Of a stretch of 6,733 bases of DNA, positions 1 to 6,028 are shown piece by piece; positions within the stretch are counted from its first letter, which is position 1; each line of letters begins with the position of its first letter. Under the pieces are notes generated by a model. It made no database searches and was not told the origin of the DNA. It saw only the letters and a program-made list of their open reading frames with translations. A program made the position numbers and the translations under genes. This DNA comes from an uncultured Clostridium sp. (GTDB lineage: Bacteria > Bacillota_A > Clostridia > TANB77 > CAG-508): assembly GCA_947244675.1 (NCBI GenBank), contig CAMXLV010000092.1, positions 1-6,733 of the forward strand. The letters are read 5' to 3'.

Positions 1-44
1 TTGTTATTAAAAATTCTTAATTTTCTTATAAAATTATTGTATAG

Positions 45-168
45 AAAGGAGAAAAGTGCAATACTTTTGTATTTTAAAAAATCGAGAAACAAAAAGTTTA
101 TTCTCATTCTGCCACAAAAAATACCAACCACAAAGCTTGTGATTGGTATTCAAATTGTCTAAGATCCA
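45..168 (-). repeat. 3'-end repeat, copy 2 (related to 5411-5535)
   Basis: This block of about 125 bases contains the terminator and matches the block after cassette A along most of its length. The small palindrome is kept in altered form: AAAAGT-GCAAT-ACTTTT (52-68) here against AAAAGTG-CCA-CACTTTT there. The second palindrome of copy 1 is not preserved. Bases 1-44 are AT-rich, and I see no gene or site in them. Confidence 0.7.
116..150 (-). terminator. Rho-independent terminator at the end of the array
   Basis: On the minus strand, 150-137 pairs with 133-120 as a 14-bp stem with one G-U pair and a three-base loop (136-134), followed by a short U run (119-116). It starts 23 bases after the stop of the last small gene. 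The stem closely resembles the one at 5515-5486. Confidence 0.82.
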
Positions 169-172
169 TTCG

Positions 173-461
173 TTAATGTTTAATTATTTTATCGATTTTT
201 CTAATATATTTCTTATAATTACATCCAAGGACAAATATCCAAGAATCATTCATAAATGTTTTATTAATCTTTTCATTAACTAAATAAAATACTACGAATG
301 TATCAACATTATTAAAGTAGAACAAATCTTCTTTTTGAAAAACATCATTAGTTTTCCCAAAAAATCAAATATCTTCTATTAGCTAATAAATAGCAATTTA
401 ATTCTGATTCAATCTTACAAGTTAATGGATATTCTTCAATTATTTTTTCTTGGATGTTCAT
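173..461 (-). pseudogene. Small frameshifted gene at the end of the array, possible extra immunity gene F
   Basis: An ATG at 461 has GAGGGGG (473-467) five bases upstream. The first frame reads MNIQEKIIEEYPLTCKIESE, then LNCYLLANRRYLIFWEN, and stops. Removing one base from the six-T run (364-359 on this strand) would continue as FGKTNDVFQKEDLFYFNN, then VDTFVVFYLVNEK, to KKYIRKIDKIIKH, ending at TAA 175-173. The restored protein would be 95 residues, soluble and of unknown family. It sits between the lipoprotein gene and the terminator, so it shares that transcript. It has no toxin of its own in this window; a second antidote or an orphan one is plausible. Confidence 0.58.
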
Positions 462-512
462 ATTTGCCCCCTCTAATTAATTGTTATTAATTGATTTAAA
501 TATACAAAATAT

Positions 513-920
513 CTATTTCAATGAATTGACCCATTTCATTAAATTAGCTTTGCCATCATTTATATTCAACAAGGTGTCTCCATTCATTTTCACCTCAACA
601 ATTGGTAAATGGTGTCCATCAAAAAAGTGCTCAGGAACCGTCACAAAATCAATATCATCGCCAACATTTAAATTCAAAATTTCTTCTGAAAAAATATGAT
701 AACTACAAATTGGAGATTGATAAGGAATATACGTTCTTATTTCTTCGCATTTGATGCTAACCTCATAGTCATCAAATTCCATTACCTCCCCTGATAAAGC
801 AATGTAATTTTGATCATCCGAATATTTCTCAATCATTTTTTTGATTGTGTGTGGACTTACTTTACAACTAGATAAAATTGCAATAAATAGTAACAAAACA
901 ATCACAACTAATTTCTTCAT
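513..920 (-). CDS. Lipoprotein, probable immunity protein E
   Basis: This 135-residue protein starts at an ATG seven bases after GGGAGG (932-927). It has a lipoprotein signal peptide: KK, a hydrophobic run to residue 16, then the lipobox LSSC with Cys19 as the lipid-bearing residue. The mature part is predicted to lie outside the cytoplasmic membrane. Residues about 39-110 (YIALSGEVMEFDDYEVSI, then LNVGDDIDFVTVPEHFFDGH, LPIVEVKMNG) look like a small beta barrel of OB-fold type, ending in a short helix (KANLMKWVNSL). Its position 18 bases after the zincin-like tip makes it the likely antidote. An exported antidote implies that the toxin is met outside the membrane or on its way in; this is inference. 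The frame is intact. Confidence 0.75.
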   Translation of the reverse strand: MKKLVVIVLLLFIAILSSCKVSPHTIKKMIEKYSDDQNYIALSGEVMEFDDYEVSIKCEEIRTYIPYQSPICSYHIFSEEILNLNVGDDIDFVTVPEHFFDGHHLPIVEVKMNGDTLLNINDGKANLMKWVNSLK

Positions 921-938
921 TATATTCCTCCCTTATTT

Positions 939-1832
939 TTAATATTCACCAAGCAAGAAGAAATAACCAAAAGGTCCAAATAATGATGACACTCCGAGAT
1001 ACCAATATCCCCTGTTAATGTCCGATTGCGAATGAGTTCTTCTTTCAACGCCGCCAAACACATCTGCAGTAATCTCCCAAGGTCTATCATAATACTTTCT
1101 TTTGCTCCATCCTTGCCATGAAGGCAATCCAATCATAAGTCCATAGTTTGCAATGCCCATCATCATTAATTGCCAGTTATGACCTCTTTCATGTCGCAAG
1201 TCATCAACATTACTGCCCTGTCCTAAAAAAATTGCTCCAAATGACCCAGATCGACCTCCAGCAGCCGTTCTAAAAACAGGCACTCCTTTATAAAATGAAA
1301 CCATACTAGAATTTAATGTTGCAGAGGTGTCAGTATTGAATGGATTCCATCCAATAGCGTTCATATCTTTTCTAATATCTTCATTAAAGATAGACGCAAC
1401 TGCCATTCCCGCATAGCTAACAACTGAAGTAGCCACTTGTAAAGCTGTTCCACCAACTGGGGTAAATAACAATATAGCAGCCAAAATTAACCAAGGAAAA
1501 TGTCCTGTCGGGTCATATTTGTTTATAGGATCATTACTACAGTAAGCAAATAAATTCAAACCAATAATGCTAGTAGGATCTAAATACTCAAAAGAATCAG
1601 GAGTTAAAAACCTACCCCACTCAGGAACATAATACCTACTCTTACAATAATACACGCTCGTCTTTATATCATAATATGCCTCATCATAAACTTCAATGAT
1701 TTCATCTTTTTGATTATAGATTGATACACTAAGATAAAAATTTTTATATCTCTTATGTATTCCGAGATTACAAATCAACTGCAAATTTAATTTTTGTGTT
1801 AACTTATATAGTTCTTTATAATATTTAACCAA
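939..1832 (-). CDS. Chimeric open frame: immunity-D-like remnant + Rhs core + zincin-like toxin tip (cassette E)
   Basis: The 297-residue frame starts at a TTG with no clear ribosome binding site. Residues about 12-52 (for example YLSVSIYNQKDEIIEVYDE) match the middle of immunity protein D (YLAIDIFNEKGERLCEYDE), so this is a remnant of a second immunity copy. Residues 53-110 are Rhs core, ending in the classic KYDPTGH. Residues 112-149 are a hydrophobic pretoxin stretch. Residues 170-297 are the toxin: SFYKGVPVFR, GRSGSFGAIFL, then LRHERGHNWQLMMMG with an HExxH-type zinc site (HERGH, 214-218) and PWEITAD (251-257), whose Glu may be the third ligand. This fits a zinc metallopeptidase-like toxin, and I recall similar tips in Firmicute Rhs proteins. 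It lies 18 bases before a lipoprotein antidote. It is probably a silent, displaced tip. Confidence 0.75.
   Translation of the reverse strand: MVKYYKELYKLTQKLNLQLICNLGIHKRYKNFYLSVSIYNQKDEIIEVYDEAYYDIKTSVYYCKSRYYVPEWGRFLTPDSFEYLDPTSIIGLNLFAYCSNDPINKYDPTGHFPWLILAAILLFTPVGGTALQVATSVVSYAGMAVASIFNEDIRKDMNAIGWNPFNTDTSATLNSSMVSFYKGVPVFRTAAGGRSGSFGAIFLGQGSNVDDLRHERGHNWQLMMMGIANYGLMIGLPSWQGWSKRKYYDRPWEITADVFGGVERRTHSQSDINRGYWYLGVSSLFGPFGYFFLLGEY
1531..1667 (-). repeat. Rhs core repeat, copy E
   Basis: This stretch matches 5093-5229 at all but two of 137 bases (1655 and 1664 differ). It encodes the YYCKSRYYVPEW...AYCSNDP end of the Rhs core. On one side it is joined to the immunity-D-like remnant, on the other to the DPTGH motif and the zincin tip. 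Confidence 0.93.
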
Positions 1833-2255
1833 TTTTCTGCAATATCTATTCCATAGTTACAAATAGGATATCCAAATTAGTCAAACCTAACACTTTTATC
1901 AATTTGTTTTATTAAAAGCTTTAATGATTCAAGAAAATGTTCATCGATAGATAAATCTATTCCTACTATATGCCCATTATGTATGAAACACAATGATTCA
2001 CAAAGCATTAAGCAGCAATTTGGCTCATCATACTCACAGAGTCTTTCTCCCTTCTCATTAAAAATATCAATTGCTAAATAAGATTGATATTTATTCAAAT
2101 CTATCTCTGAACGTTGAACTTCTATCTTAAAATTGTATTTTTTTTATAAGTTGTTTTTTCAAAAAAGTAAACATAGAAGAACTTAAAACTTTGTTAAGAC
2201 ATTCACTTTCAAACTCTTCAATTTGACTTTTTTCTATATTCTTGTTAAAAACCAT
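1799..2255 (-). pseudogene. Immunity gene D, interrupted by a frameshift and a stop codon
   Basis: An ATG at 2255 lies six bases after AAGGAG (2267-2262) inside the end of toxin D. The first frame (MVFNKNIEKSQIEEFESECL and on) closes after 42 codons just past an eight-A run (2145-2138 on this strand). With one A fewer, translation would continue as KKYNFKIEVQRSEIDLNKYQ, then SYLAIDIFNEKGERLCEYDE, to KSVRFD. A TAA follows at 1879-1877. The same frame then reads FGYPICNYGIDIAENWLNII and KNYIS before the next stop at 1801-1799, a convincing C-terminal helix. The restored protein would be about 151 residues, soluble, with no signal peptide. It is the natural antidote to toxin D. A second partial copy follows at once. 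The last part (1876-1799) is the weakest, because the TAA may be the true end. Confidence 0.65.
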
Positions 2256-2575
2256 GTCCATCTCCTTATTGTACTTACTGACATATGCATTGGATTCCAA
2301 GAATTGAGCTGGAAATGCAATCCATGAGGGACATGATTCTGAATTTCAACAGATCTTAACGCCCCACGAGCATTCTTAAATCTAACGCCCCAATAACCCT
2401 TGTCTGGGTGATTAGAGGGAACTAATCTTCCAATTTTATCCAACGATTTAATATTAAAACTATAACAAAATGATGAGGCGAAAGTTCCAAGAGTTGCAAT
2501 ACTTGCAACTGTTAACATTAATCCATTATACCAATCTTCACTCATACCTGCATCAAGCATCCAATTCCCCCACAA
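2234..2575 (-). CDS. Core-less Rhs-type toxin tip with His-rich C-terminal motif (cassette D)
   Basis: The open frame begins at a TTG three codons after a stop and has no Rhs core before it, so it is a toxin end without a delivery part. A later ATG at 2560, preceded by GGGGG, is an alternative start. Residues about 16-40 are hydrophobic (GLMLTVASIATLGTFASSF), like a linker segment ahead of a toxin domain. Residues 50-113 look like a compact domain: SNHPDKGYWGVRF, then HVPHGLHFQLNSWN (81-94), ending RRWTWFLTRI. The three closely spaced histidines and conserved-looking Trp and Arg residues suggest an enzyme, but I cannot name the family. The 3' end overlaps the start of the next gene by 22 bases and contains its ribosome binding site. 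The frame is intact over the visible part. Confidence 0.6.
   Translation of the reverse strand: MWGNWMLDAGMSEDWYNGLMLTVASIATLGTFASSFCYSFNIKSLDKIGRLVPSNHPDKGYWGVRFKNARGALRSVEIQNHVPHGLHFQLNSWNPMHMSVSTIRRWTWFLTRI
2262..2267 (-). promoter_or_regulatory. Ribosome binding site of immunity gene D inside the toxin D reading frame
   Basis: AAGGAG lies six bases before the ATG at 2255 and within the last codons of toxin D. It decides the start of immunity gene D over the in-frame ATG two codons upstream and shows that the two genes overlap. Confidence 0.75.
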
Positions 2576-2646
2576 GTTGAACGCTCAGTTTGAAGTATAC
2601 TTCTAAACACCTTTCTCACTTAATGTCGAGGTGAAATTTGTTTCAT

Positions 2647-3021
2647 TTATTTTTTAATAATTTTGATCCCAAACAAAGATCCTGTATCTATTATCTGTTT
2701 TTTAAACGCAGTTGAAATCTGATCCCAATAGATAATTCTTTGATCTTTTAAAAGAGTGCCAAAAAAAGAGTTTTTCTTATCAATTTTTAAAAGGGGGGAG
2801 GCATTGAATCTAAAAGAATCCAATATTTTTTTCCCTTTACCATTTTCTACAATAGAAAGTTCATATTCTCCAAATTGCTCATAAGAATACCAATTTATGC
2901 TTCCATACTTATTAGTAAACTTACACCACACTTCTTTTCCATTAGAGTTATAATCAAAATCAAAATCATAATCGGTGATTAAGAACTCAAGTTTATTTTT
3001 TATTATTTCCTTAGTTTTCAT
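2647..3021 (-). CDS. Probable immunity protein C, small cytoplasmic protein
   Basis: This 124-residue protein starts at the ATG at 3021, chosen over in-frame codons up to 3042 because GGGGAGG (3032-3026) lies four bases upstream of AAGT-ATG spacing. It has no signal peptide or membrane segment. It opens with a charged helix (KTKEIIKNKLEFLI), continues with an aromatic, acidic region (DYDFDFDYN, then WCKFTNKYGSINWYSYEQF) typical of small alpha/beta immunity proteins, and ends in a basic KIIKK. The family is not recognised. It follows the toxin remnant of cassette C with the stop and ribosome binding site overlapping, so it is the likely antidote to that toxin. It is intact although its toxin is broken. 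Confidence 0.68.
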   Translation of the reverse strand: MKTKEIIKNKLEFLITDYDFDFDYNSNGKEVWCKFTNKYGSINWYSYEQFGEYELSIVENGKGKKILDSFRFNASPLLKIDKKNSFFGTLLKDQRIIYWDQISTAFKKQIIDTGSLFGIKIIKK

Positions 3022-3031
3022 ACTTCCTCCC

Positions 3032-3397
3032 CTAAAAATCAAAATGGTATACCCATTTCCATATATTACGACTTTTCCAAATTCCTAATGCAATTCTTTC
3101 TGCAATATAACTTGAACTTCCAATTAATCGAGTAGAATCAAACCCAATATCAATAGTTCTATAACCACTTTTATAAAATTCACCATCTTTAATACCAATA
3201 CCGAATTGTATTCTAACTGATAAAGCAGTTATAGCCCCCCTCCAACTTCAATTAGTGTATCAAAAATATCAAATTCTACTCCACCACGAGCTGTAAATGC
3301 AGCCACTTTTGCTTCTATTCCAACAAAATATGTGTTCTTTTTTGAATCAATTATTTCTTATAAGTTCATATAATGATTTAACAACTTTATTAGTTTC
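3032..3397 (-). pseudogene. Core-less toxin tip remnant with frameshifts (cassette C)
   Basis: No single long frame exists here, but three consecutive frames join into one plausible protein. The first (ETNKVVKSLYELIRNN, 3397-3350) ends in TGA at 3349-3347. The second (3354-3232: IIDSKKNTYFVGIEAKVAAF, then TARGGVEFDIFDTLIEVGGG) ends in TAA at 3231-3229. The third (AITALSVRIQFGIGIKDGEF onward, to KWVYHFDF) ends at TAG 3034-3032. One extra G in the six-G run at 3235-3240 would join the last two. The end sits on the ribosome binding site of an intact antidote-like gene, the normal position of an Rhs tip. No Rhs core precedes it; it abuts the end of gene B. Alternating hydrophobic residues and glycines suggest a beta-rich domain. 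I cannot name the toxin family. Confidence 0.6.
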
Positions 3398-4625
3398 ATT
3401 TTGATTTTAGAAATTTTCTTATTTGTACATTTGCATCTAATTTTAAATTTTTTATTTCACTATCATTAAGAAAACTATACTTGATTAGAATTTTTGTCAA
3501 ATTATATCTAGTCATAGAAGATAAACCATTTTTCAAAAAATATTTCATTTCATTTAAAAGTCTATAATCTATTTTTCTTTTATTAAAATACATAATAAGT
3601 TCATTCTCAACTTCAAACCATCCGCTCTTATTCTCATAATCAATTTTTAGATGACTTATACTTTTTTTTATCACTTTATAATCACTATAATTATAATTTT
3701 TCAAAATGATTCTTATCCCATAAGAACTATACTTACTATTTAATAATTGATAACCTATATTTTTAATACTTTTGGATCTTAAGCTACAAGCTATTTCTAA
3801 TAACATTTTATCAAAAGTTTCATCACATCTATAAAAATTTATAAATAATTTTTTAAATAATTTTGTATCACATAAATTACTAAAGTAGATTATTTTTAAA
3901 ATATTTATTTTATTATCATAATTTAATGGTTTTTTTTCTATGTCTTGAATTAATTTTTCAATTGTACTTTTACAAATATATGTTGAGATTAAAGGAAGGT
4001 TATGCAATACCCACTCTTTATCTTTAATTTTATTTATTAAAAAAGAATAATTATTAAAAAGAGTTAAATCTATTTTTTCAATATCTTTTTGTTTTTTTAT
4101 GAATTTAATATTATAGTTCATTTCAATATCAGATAATTCTAAAGTACTACATGGTTGTAAGAAATAGTGATGATTTATTATTTCTGTTATCTTTTCTTTT
4201 CTATTATATAAATCTATTATTAACGAAATTAGAGCAGATATACTTAAGCATTCTTCTCTAGAAAAACTATTTTTGTCTACTTTTTTTATTAGCATTTTTA
4301 AAAATATATTTTCATAATTTAAATCTTTCTTTTTTAAAAAGAAATAGAGTGTGTCAATTAAATAAGTAAACATATAGGAATTCTCTAAGCTTGTTTTTTT
4401 TATTTTTTCAATTAATAATTTTATATAAATATTATCCATATTATAATGAGAAGCCAATTCATATGCATAAAAAGATCTATACTCATTATTATTTAAAAAT
4501 GCATAATTATTTAATACAATTCTATTAACTTGTTTTAAATAGTTAAATCTATTTTCTTTCAACAACTCTAAAATACATTCCCCATGTCCCCTTTTAGCAT
4601 GCCACAAAAATTCTTTAGCATTCAT
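3396..4625 (-). CDS. Large alpha-helical repeat protein, probable immunity protein B
   Basis: This 409-residue protein has an ATG start preceded by GAAGGAAG (4640-4633), which overlaps the end of the upstream toxin frame; only four bases separate the genes, so translational coupling is likely. The sequence is almost entirely Leu/Ile/Lys/Asn-rich helices in irregular pairs, without signal peptide or membrane segment. That pattern suggests a HEAT/ARM-like solenoid acting in the cytoplasm. The N-terminus (EFLWHAKRGHGECILELLKE) resembles helical-repeat proteins I recall from Firmicutes, but I cannot name a family. Its place after a toxin tip suggests it binds that toxin, although it is roughly three times longer than its neighbours' antidotes. 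It is visibly more AT-rich than the flanking genes, a sign of separate origin. The frame is intact. Confidence 0.7.
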   Translation of the reverse strand: MNAKEFLWHAKRGHGECILELLKENRFNYLKQVNRIVLNNYAFLNNNEYRSFYAYELASHYNMDNIYIKLLIEKIKKTSLENSYMFTYLIDTLYFFLKKKDLNYENIFLKMLIKKVDKNSFSREECLSISALISLIIDLYNRKEKITEIINHHYFLQPCSTLELSDIEMNYNIKFIKKQKDIEKIDLTLFNNYSFLINKIKDKEWVLHNLPLISTYICKSTIEKLIQDIEKKPLNYDNKINILKIIYFSNLCDTKLFKKLFINFYRCDETFDKMLLEIACSLRSKSIKNIGYQLLNSKYSSYGIRIILKNYNYSDYKVIKKSISHLKIDYENKSGWFEVENELIMYFNKRKIDYRLLNEMKYFLKNGLSSMTRYNLTKILIKYSFLNDSEIKNLKLDANVQIRKFLKSK

Positions 4626-4629
4626 AAAA

Positions 4630-5331
4630 TCACTTCCTTCTAAGTAGAATAAAAATTGGAAATAGTATCAACAGAGTAACATCATCTAGAATTCCTATTC
4701 CAGTTGTATCATTTGCCAAGACGTATGCTATAATGGCTGAAATTCCAATAATATCTCCCATTACTTCTAAACTACTATTTATATTTTTTTTATAACCAAT
4801 TTTTTCAAAATCAAGTGAATTAGAAAAAACATCAAAATTAAACGTATTAGAAATATGAGAATGATTATATCCCTTTCTTTTTGATTTATTTTTTTCACCA
4901 CGAGCTTTAAGTTCAGTTTCTATTTCTTTTTTTTCTTCCTTTTCTTTTGCGGTTAAATGTCCTTTGTGGCTTAACTCATTATATCGTTCTAATAATTCTT
5001 CTGTAGTCCAATAAGCATATTTTGACTTTCTCATATTACCTTGATGTCCCCGCTGAGCAAATTCTAATATTCTATCATTAGTATTCACAGGGTCATTACT
5101 ACAGTAAGCAAATAAATTCAAACCAATAATGCTAGTAGGATCTAAATACTCAAAAGAATCAGGAGTTAAAAACCTACCCCACTCAGGAACATAATACCTA
5201 CTCTTACAATAATACATGCTCGTCTCTATGGGTTTCTTACGAGTACCCACAAAATATCTAACCCTTGATTTTGATATTTTTAAATTCTTTATTTCCGCTT
5301 CTATTTTACAATAAACATCAAAAAATTTCAA
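4630..5331 (-). CDS. Displaced Rhs core fragment with helical/hydrophobic toxin tip (cassette B)
   Basis: The 233-residue open frame begins at a TTG only three codons after a stop, with no Shine-Dalgarno sequence, so it may not be translated as such. Residues 1-34 match nothing I know. Residues 35-83 are Rhs core (IETSMYYCKSRYYVPEW to CSNDPVN), almost identical in DNA to 1531-1667. The tip then starts directly. Residues 98-153 are highly charged and probably helical (WTTEELLERYNEL, KEKEEKKEIETELKARGE). Residues 188-230 are two hydrophobic segments around DTTGIGILDD; similar DDxTGxG...DD hairpins recur in polymorphic toxins, as far as I recall. The protein ends in LLRRK with no large enzymatic domain after the hairpin, so it may act on membranes or be truncated. 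The stop is four bases before the partner gene. It looks like an orphan tip stored for recombination. Confidence 0.72.
   Translation of the reverse strand: MKFFDVYCKIEAEIKNLKISKSRVRYFVGTRKKPIETSMYYCKSRYYVPEWGRFLTPDSFEYLDPTSIIGLNLFAYCSNDPVNTNDRILEFAQRGHQGNMRKSKYAYWTTEELLERYNELSHKGHLTAKEKEEKKEIETELKARGEKNKSKRKGYNHSHISNTFNFDVFSNSLDFEKIGYKKNINSSLEVMGDIIGISAIIAYVLANDTTGIGILDDVTLLILFPIFILLRRK
5093..5229 (-). repeat. Rhs core repeat, copy B
   Basis: This 137-base stretch is identical to 1531-1667 apart from two substitutions (5217 and 5226). It encodes the end of the Rhs core, from about ETSMYYCKS to AYCSNDP. Similarity stops sharply on both sides. The part at 5136-5190 is also identical to 6679-6733 in the expressed gene. 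Confidence 0.93.
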
Positions 5332-5410
5332 TTTGAATTAAATAGAAATGAAATTAATAATGGAGAGATGAAGTGTTGCTTTTTGTGGCTAAATCTTCAA
5401 AATTTGGCAG

Positions 5411-5535
5411 GATAAGAAAAGTGCCACACTTTTGTATTTTAAACAATTGGGAAACCCAATTTTATTATAGTTCTGCCACAAAAAAATACCAACCACAATG
5501 TTTTGTGGTTGATATAAAATTTGTCTAAAGTCCAA
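5411..5535 (-). repeat. 3'-end repeat, copy 1 (related to 45-168)
   Basis: This block of about 125 bases resembles 45-168 along most of its length. Shared pieces, read on the minus strand, are CTTTAGACAA or CTTAGACAA, the terminator stem, TTTTGTGGCAGAA, TTTAAAATACAAAAGT and a small palindrome ending in CACTTTTCT. In this copy the palindrome is AAAAGTG-CCA-CACTTTT (5417-5433). A further perfect palindrome, AATTGGG-AAA-CCCAATT, lies at 5445-5461. The two copies end the two complete units of the window, which suggests the block travels with the end of a cassette or was duplicated with it. Confidence 0.72.
5480..5515 (-). terminator. Rho-independent terminator after cassette A
   Basis: On the minus strand, 5515-5503 pairs with 5498-5486 as a 13-bp stem with one G-U pair and a four-base loop (5502-5499). 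The core is CAACCACAA/TTGTGGTTG. A run of U follows (5485-5480). It lies 66 bases after the stop of immunity gene A and so would separate the main Rhs transcript from the displaced cassettes. Confidence 0.82.
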
Positions 5536-5580
5536 TGTAAAATTGTATTACTAATTCTTTTAATAAATATTAAAAATATT

Positions 5581-6015
5581 TTATTTAATTATTTGCTCAA
5601 TATTATTTTCTTCTAATATTTTAATAAACTCATCTTTATATCTTGTATTAACCAAAATTCGTTTATCTTTAATGAATAAATTAAATTGATAGAGCACAGA
5701 TTTCCTATATCTTTTACAAGTATATTTCTCTATGTTGCAAGTGTTAATTTCTACTTTTCTAAATAATGTTCTTAACACTATTTTTTCTTTGTTTATTTTC
5801 AAATTATATTTAATGGCATAGAGCCATACATAAAATCCAAACATTCCCAAACAAAAAAATAATATAAACATAAATAATACATCTTTATCCTGTAAACTTT
5901 TGTTATTCACATACATATATACAAATGTTAATAACAACAAAGCAAAGCTAAAAAACATTACATTTCTGGCTAATTTGCTCTCTTTTTTCATACTATCAAT
6001 TATAATATTATCCAT
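5581..6015 (-). CDS. Two-TM membrane protein with PH-like C-terminal region, probable immunity protein A
   Basis: This 144-residue protein starts at an ATG with a perfect AGGAGG (6026-6021) five bases upstream, directly after the Rhs stop. Residues about 18-36 and 46-68 are two strongly hydrophobic helices joined by a short charged loop. Residues about 70-144 alternate short charged and hydrophobic strands and end in a helix (ILEENNIEQIIK), resembling the small PH-like domains of two-helix bacterial membrane proteins. Its position after a toxin tip marks it as the cognate antidote. A membrane location fits a toxin that attacks the inner membrane, but that mechanism is inference. The gene is followed by a terminator at 5515-5480, so cassette A looks like a complete two-gene transcript end. 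Confidence 0.75.
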   Translation of the reverse strand: MDNIIIDSMKKESKLARNVMFFSFALLLLTFVYMYVNNKSLQDKDVLFMFILFFCLGMFGFYVWLYAIKYNLKINKEKIVLRTLFRKVEINTCNIEKYTCKRYRKSVLYQFNLFIKDKRILVNTRYKDEFIKILEENNIEQIIK

Positions 6016-6020
6016 AAAAT

Positions 6021-6026
6021 CCTCCT
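6021..6026 (-). promoter_or_regulatory. Ribosome binding site of immunity gene A
   Basis: A perfect AGGAGG stands five bases before the ATG at 6015. All immunity-like genes in the window have such a site, whereas the displaced toxin frames do not. Confidence 0.85.
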
Positions 6027-6028
6027 AA

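Noticed and set aside
481..699. Plus-strand open frame over the end of the lipoprotein gene
   Set aside because: It is a shadow of the lipoprotein gene, has no ribosome binding site, and has a low-complexity translation.
920..1132. Second minus-strand frame overlapping the end of cassette E and touching the lipoprotein start
   Set aside because: It lies inside the zincin tip in another frame, lacks a ribosome binding site, and its translation looks arbitrary.
2138..2145. Programmed frameshift at the eight-A run making a full antidote
   Set aside because: Possible in principle, but a second interruption (TAA at 1879-1877) lies downstream and two other genes here also break at homopolymers, so decay or sequencing error is simpler.
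1799..3349. Stop codons as reassigned codons
   Set aside because: The interruptions are mainly frame changes, the in-frame stops are different codons (TGA, TAA), and intact genes use TGA as a normal stop and TGG for Trp.
5332..5420. A promoter driving cassette B
   Set aside because: A TTGAAG-like box after the terminator has no -10 box at suitable distance; nothing convincing was found.
45..5535. The 3'-end repeats as ends of an insertion sequence
   Set aside because: They are direct, not inverted, copies; no transposase or integrase lies between them, and terminators explain their main structure.
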